A DNA stretch of 37,663 nt, taken from NCBI GenBank assembly GCA_030560485.1, contig JAKTTS010000078.1:1-37663 (forward strand). Direction: 5' to 3'. Of this stretch, positions 35,669-37,663 are shown piece by piece. The first letter of the stretch is position 1; every line of letters starts with the position of its first letter. Origin of the DNA: Ascoidea tarda (nom. inval.). Its lineage: Eukaryota; Ascomycota; Saccharomycetes; Ascoideales; Ascoideaceae. The translations under genes and the position numbers were made by a program. The notes beneath the pieces were generated by a model. The model saw only the letters and a program-made list of their open reading frames with translations. It made no database searches and had not been told where the DNA came from.

Positions 35669-37663
35669 ATGGTTTCGAGTGGTGGAAGAGAAGAAGTTGG
35701 TCCAACAGTCGCAATGCCAGCCCTAGAGCCTGCTGCCAGCGAGAGCACGTACAGAGCAGAGAAGAAGAACTTGTTCCAGAACTTGAGCTTTTTGGTTGTG
35801 GAGTCTTCTGGCTTGAATCTAGTGGAGTGCGAGACCTTGAAGACGATCCTATTGAAGTACTCAAACACTTCCATCAAGATCAAGTACATGAACGAAGATC
35901 TGCCTGATAACAACTACCTTGATTCTTTGTCTGGATTTAGCCATATTGTTTCGTTCACCTTGGATTTTTCTGAGTACAATGAGTCTTTTCAGTTGATGAT
36001 ACCTATTATCTCCTCTGACTGGATCTACCAGTCTTTGCAGAAAAACAAATTGCTACCTGTGAGGTTCTTTTATCCTCCAATTACAACAGCTGGTCACTTG
36101 AGAGTTGCTGCTGATAAAATTAATAATAATCCCGGTGGAATTGATAACAGAAAGCCTCTTGATCTAAATTTTCTTAATGGCTTGATAATAACTGTGGCCA
36201 ATCTAGATTTGAGTTCAGATGAAAAAATCCTAATTGAAAATCTAATTGAAAAATTCGGCTCAATTTATCAAAAGAACTTGTCCAAAAAATCAGACTATTT
36301 AGTTACAAACAATTTTAACCTAAACGATGATAAAATCTTATTAGCGGATTATATAAACAACAACAAGAAATCCTTGAAAAATATTTATCTAATTCATCCA
36401 AACTGGCTATATGATTCATTGAAATATTTGTCTAAACAGGATATACACAATTATGTTTTAAATTCGAATAGGGCAACGCTTAACACTAATAATAATAATG
36501 AAAATTCCATTGGTGATTTTGACTATGATTACAGCAAAATTAAAATTGAAAACGATATTTTGGTCTTAAATCATTACAATGGGGATCTTAATAACCCCTT
36601 TATCCCGGCTTCGCTAAAATTTCTTCAGGGCAAAATTATCTATTTTGATAACTCAGATTACCAATTCAATAAAAAAATCCTTTCAACTTTTTTCAATTTA
36701 ATAAACTTATTTGGAGGTAAAATTTCTGTAAACTTATCCATTTCAAACATTTTAATCACAAAGTTTAGAGACTCACTTTTTTATAAATATGCAGTTAATT
36801 TCAATCAAAAGATAGAAAAAAAAGAATCGACCAATAACAATAATAATAATAAAATAATAATAGGAAATCAAAATTTTCTTCTATCAATGATCCAAAATTT
36901 AAAAATCTTAAACCCTCTAAATAACTTATTATATTACCCAATATTTAAAGAAAAAATCCCATTTTTCATAGATAAATCTATAGTGATCTCTAATTATTTT
37001 GGAGATCAAAGAATTTACTTATCAAATCTAATAACAAATTTAAATTCAAACTTTATACCTTATCTAAATATTAATTTGAATTTCCTAATAATTTCAAAAA
37101 AAAATGGCTCAAAATTTTTTGCTTTAAATAATTGGAATCAATTGAAGTTGAAATCAATCAATTATATAAGAGATCCGAATAATAAACTCCCACTTATAGA
37201 TAATAAAGAAAAAAAGAAAACTGATACTGAAAATCCCGAAAATCCTGAAAATGATGAAAATAATAAAAAAGAAAAACTAGAAGCTTGGGAAACTAATAAC
37301 TCAATAGCAAGACTAGATCTTCCATTCATGTTAAATCATTTATGGTTGGAGGATACTTATGCAAACTGGGAATTAATGGATATAAACAATCCAAAATATC
37401 ACAAATTTGAAGATAACCTTTTTATTCCTCTAGCAAAAACTCCTGTTAATTTGGATCTTGATTTAGAAAACAACATTAACGCCCAAGTGCAACTTGAAGA
37501 TTTGCAAGTTGAAAACATTTATGGAATCAATATTGAAGATGAGATTGAGAATATTAATGACAATAATTTACAGTTTAAAAATAGTTCACCCATTAAAATT
37601 TTCAATAATAATGATGATAATAATAATAATTTTATTAAAACACCCATTAACATCACTTATAGT
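35669..37663 (+). CDS. RTT107: Rtt107-like multi-BRCT DNA-repair scaffold, C-terminus cut by window end
   Basis: Chromatin scaffold binding phosphorylated H2A and partners such as Slx4 to support replication fork restart. The frame is open from ATG 35669 to the last base (665 codons, no stop). After a 30-residue leader, KNLFQNLSFLVVES begins BRCT1, with IPIISSDWIYQSLQKNKLLP as its end. A second BRCT starts at LNGLIITVANLDLSS and ends at IHPNWLYDSLKYLSK; further ones begin near LKFLQGKIIYFDNSDYQF and at IDKSIVISNYFGDQRIYLSNLITNL (about residues 435-460), matching AYTNYFGSQRFYIQRLVEIL of S. cerevisiae Rtt107. The last ends at FMLNHLWLEDTYANWELMD, like TNHMWLEQCYMN. The two C-terminal BRCTs that bind phospho-H2A in Rtt107 (about 1070 residues) lie beyond the window. 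Another in-frame ATG at 35714 is possible. Confidence 0.85.
   Translation, partial: MVSSGGREEVGPTVAMPALEPAASESTYRAEKKNLFQNLSFLVVESSGLNLVECETLKTILLKYSNTSIKIKYMNEDLPDNNYLDSLSGFSHIVSFTLDFSEYNESFQLMIPIISSDWIYQSLQKNKLLPVRFFYPPITTAGHLRVAADKINNNPGGIDNRKPLDLNFLNGLIITVANLDLSSDEKILIENLIEKFGSIYQKNLSKKSDYLVTNNFNLNDDKILLADYINNNKKSLKNIYLIHPNWLYDSLKYLSKQDIHNYVLNSNRATLNTNNNNENSIGDFDYDYSKIKIENDILVLNHYNGDLNNPFIPASLKFLQGKIIYFDNSDYQFNKKILSTFFNLINLFGGKISVNLSISNILITKFRDSLFYKYAVNFNQKIEKKESTNNNNNNKIIIGNQNFLLSMIQNLKILNPLNNLLYYPIFKEKIPFFIDKSIVISNYFGDQRIYLSNLITNLNSNFIPYLNINLNFLIISKKNGSKFFALNNWNQLKLKSINYIRDPNNKLPLIDNKEKKKTDTENPENPENDENNKKEKLEAWETNNSIARLDLPFMLNHLWLEDTYANWELMDINNPKYHKFEDNLFIPLAKTPVNLDLDLENNINAQVQLEDLQVENIYGINIEDEIENINDNNLQFKNSSPIKIFNNNDDNNNNFIKTPINITYS

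Noticed and set aside
1-37663. CRISPR arrays, transposons, viral or bacterial insertions
   Set aside because: No spaced direct repeats, reverse transcriptase, transposase, LTR or capsid-like sequences were seen.

Overview
The window comes from an AT-rich budding yeast (Saccharomycotina). Evidence is the set of yeast-type orthologues (uS17/RPS11, mitochondrial PheRS/MSF1, eIF4E/CDC33, DPP1, EXG1/XOG1, KRE1, IST2, RTT107), short introns with GTATGT-type 5' sites and TACTAAC-like branch points, compact intergenic regions, and many Asn-rich (AAT-repeat) segments. The genus cannot be fixed from sequence reading alone. An ELL-associated factor (EAF) homologue, a family I do not know from Saccharomyces cerevisiae, suggests a lineage outside the Saccharomycetaceae. 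The few CTG codons seen in recognisable proteins sit at hydrophobic positions, which fits Leu but does not prove it.

Layout. (1) 1-7.4 kb: a Fur4/Dal4-type permease (minus strand, cut by the window start) diverges from two tandem Zn2Cys6-type regulators. The first regulator has a damaged zinc cluster (fifth Cys replaced by Phe); the second is intact. (2) 7.4-12.8 kb: RPS11 with a 790-nt intron, diverging from a membrane-anchored glutaredoxin of the Grx6/Grx7 type that has a Yap-type site upstream; then an EAF homologue. (3) 12.8-19.4 kb: a 68-residue cysteine-rich protein and a DPP1-type lipid phosphatase share a long promoter with an exceptionally GC-rich island; next come spliced MSF1 and an exo-1,3-beta-glucanase with a probable GPI tail. 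(4) 19.8-26.2 kb: a 1289-residue coiled-coil protein, a 1.7-kb divergent promoter with a CCGCGG inverted repeat, and eIF4E. (5) 27-30.3 kb: two tandem paralogous genes of a family I do not recognise. (6) 30.8-37.7 kb: spliced KRE1, an unrecognised Asn/Asp-rich protein, an IST2 anoctamin without the yeast C-terminal sorting signal, and the N-terminal 665 codons of an RTT107-type multi-BRCT protein that runs off the window.

Three genes need splicing to be read properly: RPS11, MSF1 (exon 1 supplies the mitochondrial presequence) and KRE1 (exon 1 supplies the signal peptide). Several open frames extend upstream only from TTG or GTG codons; I give ATG starts instead.

Most genes are unrelated housekeeping or cell-surface functions. 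The parts most worth following up are the tandem unknown family at 27-30 kb, the permease/two-regulator cluster, the long coiled-coil protein with an internal repeat, and a series of local GC peaks centred on promoters that spill into neighbouring coding sequence.
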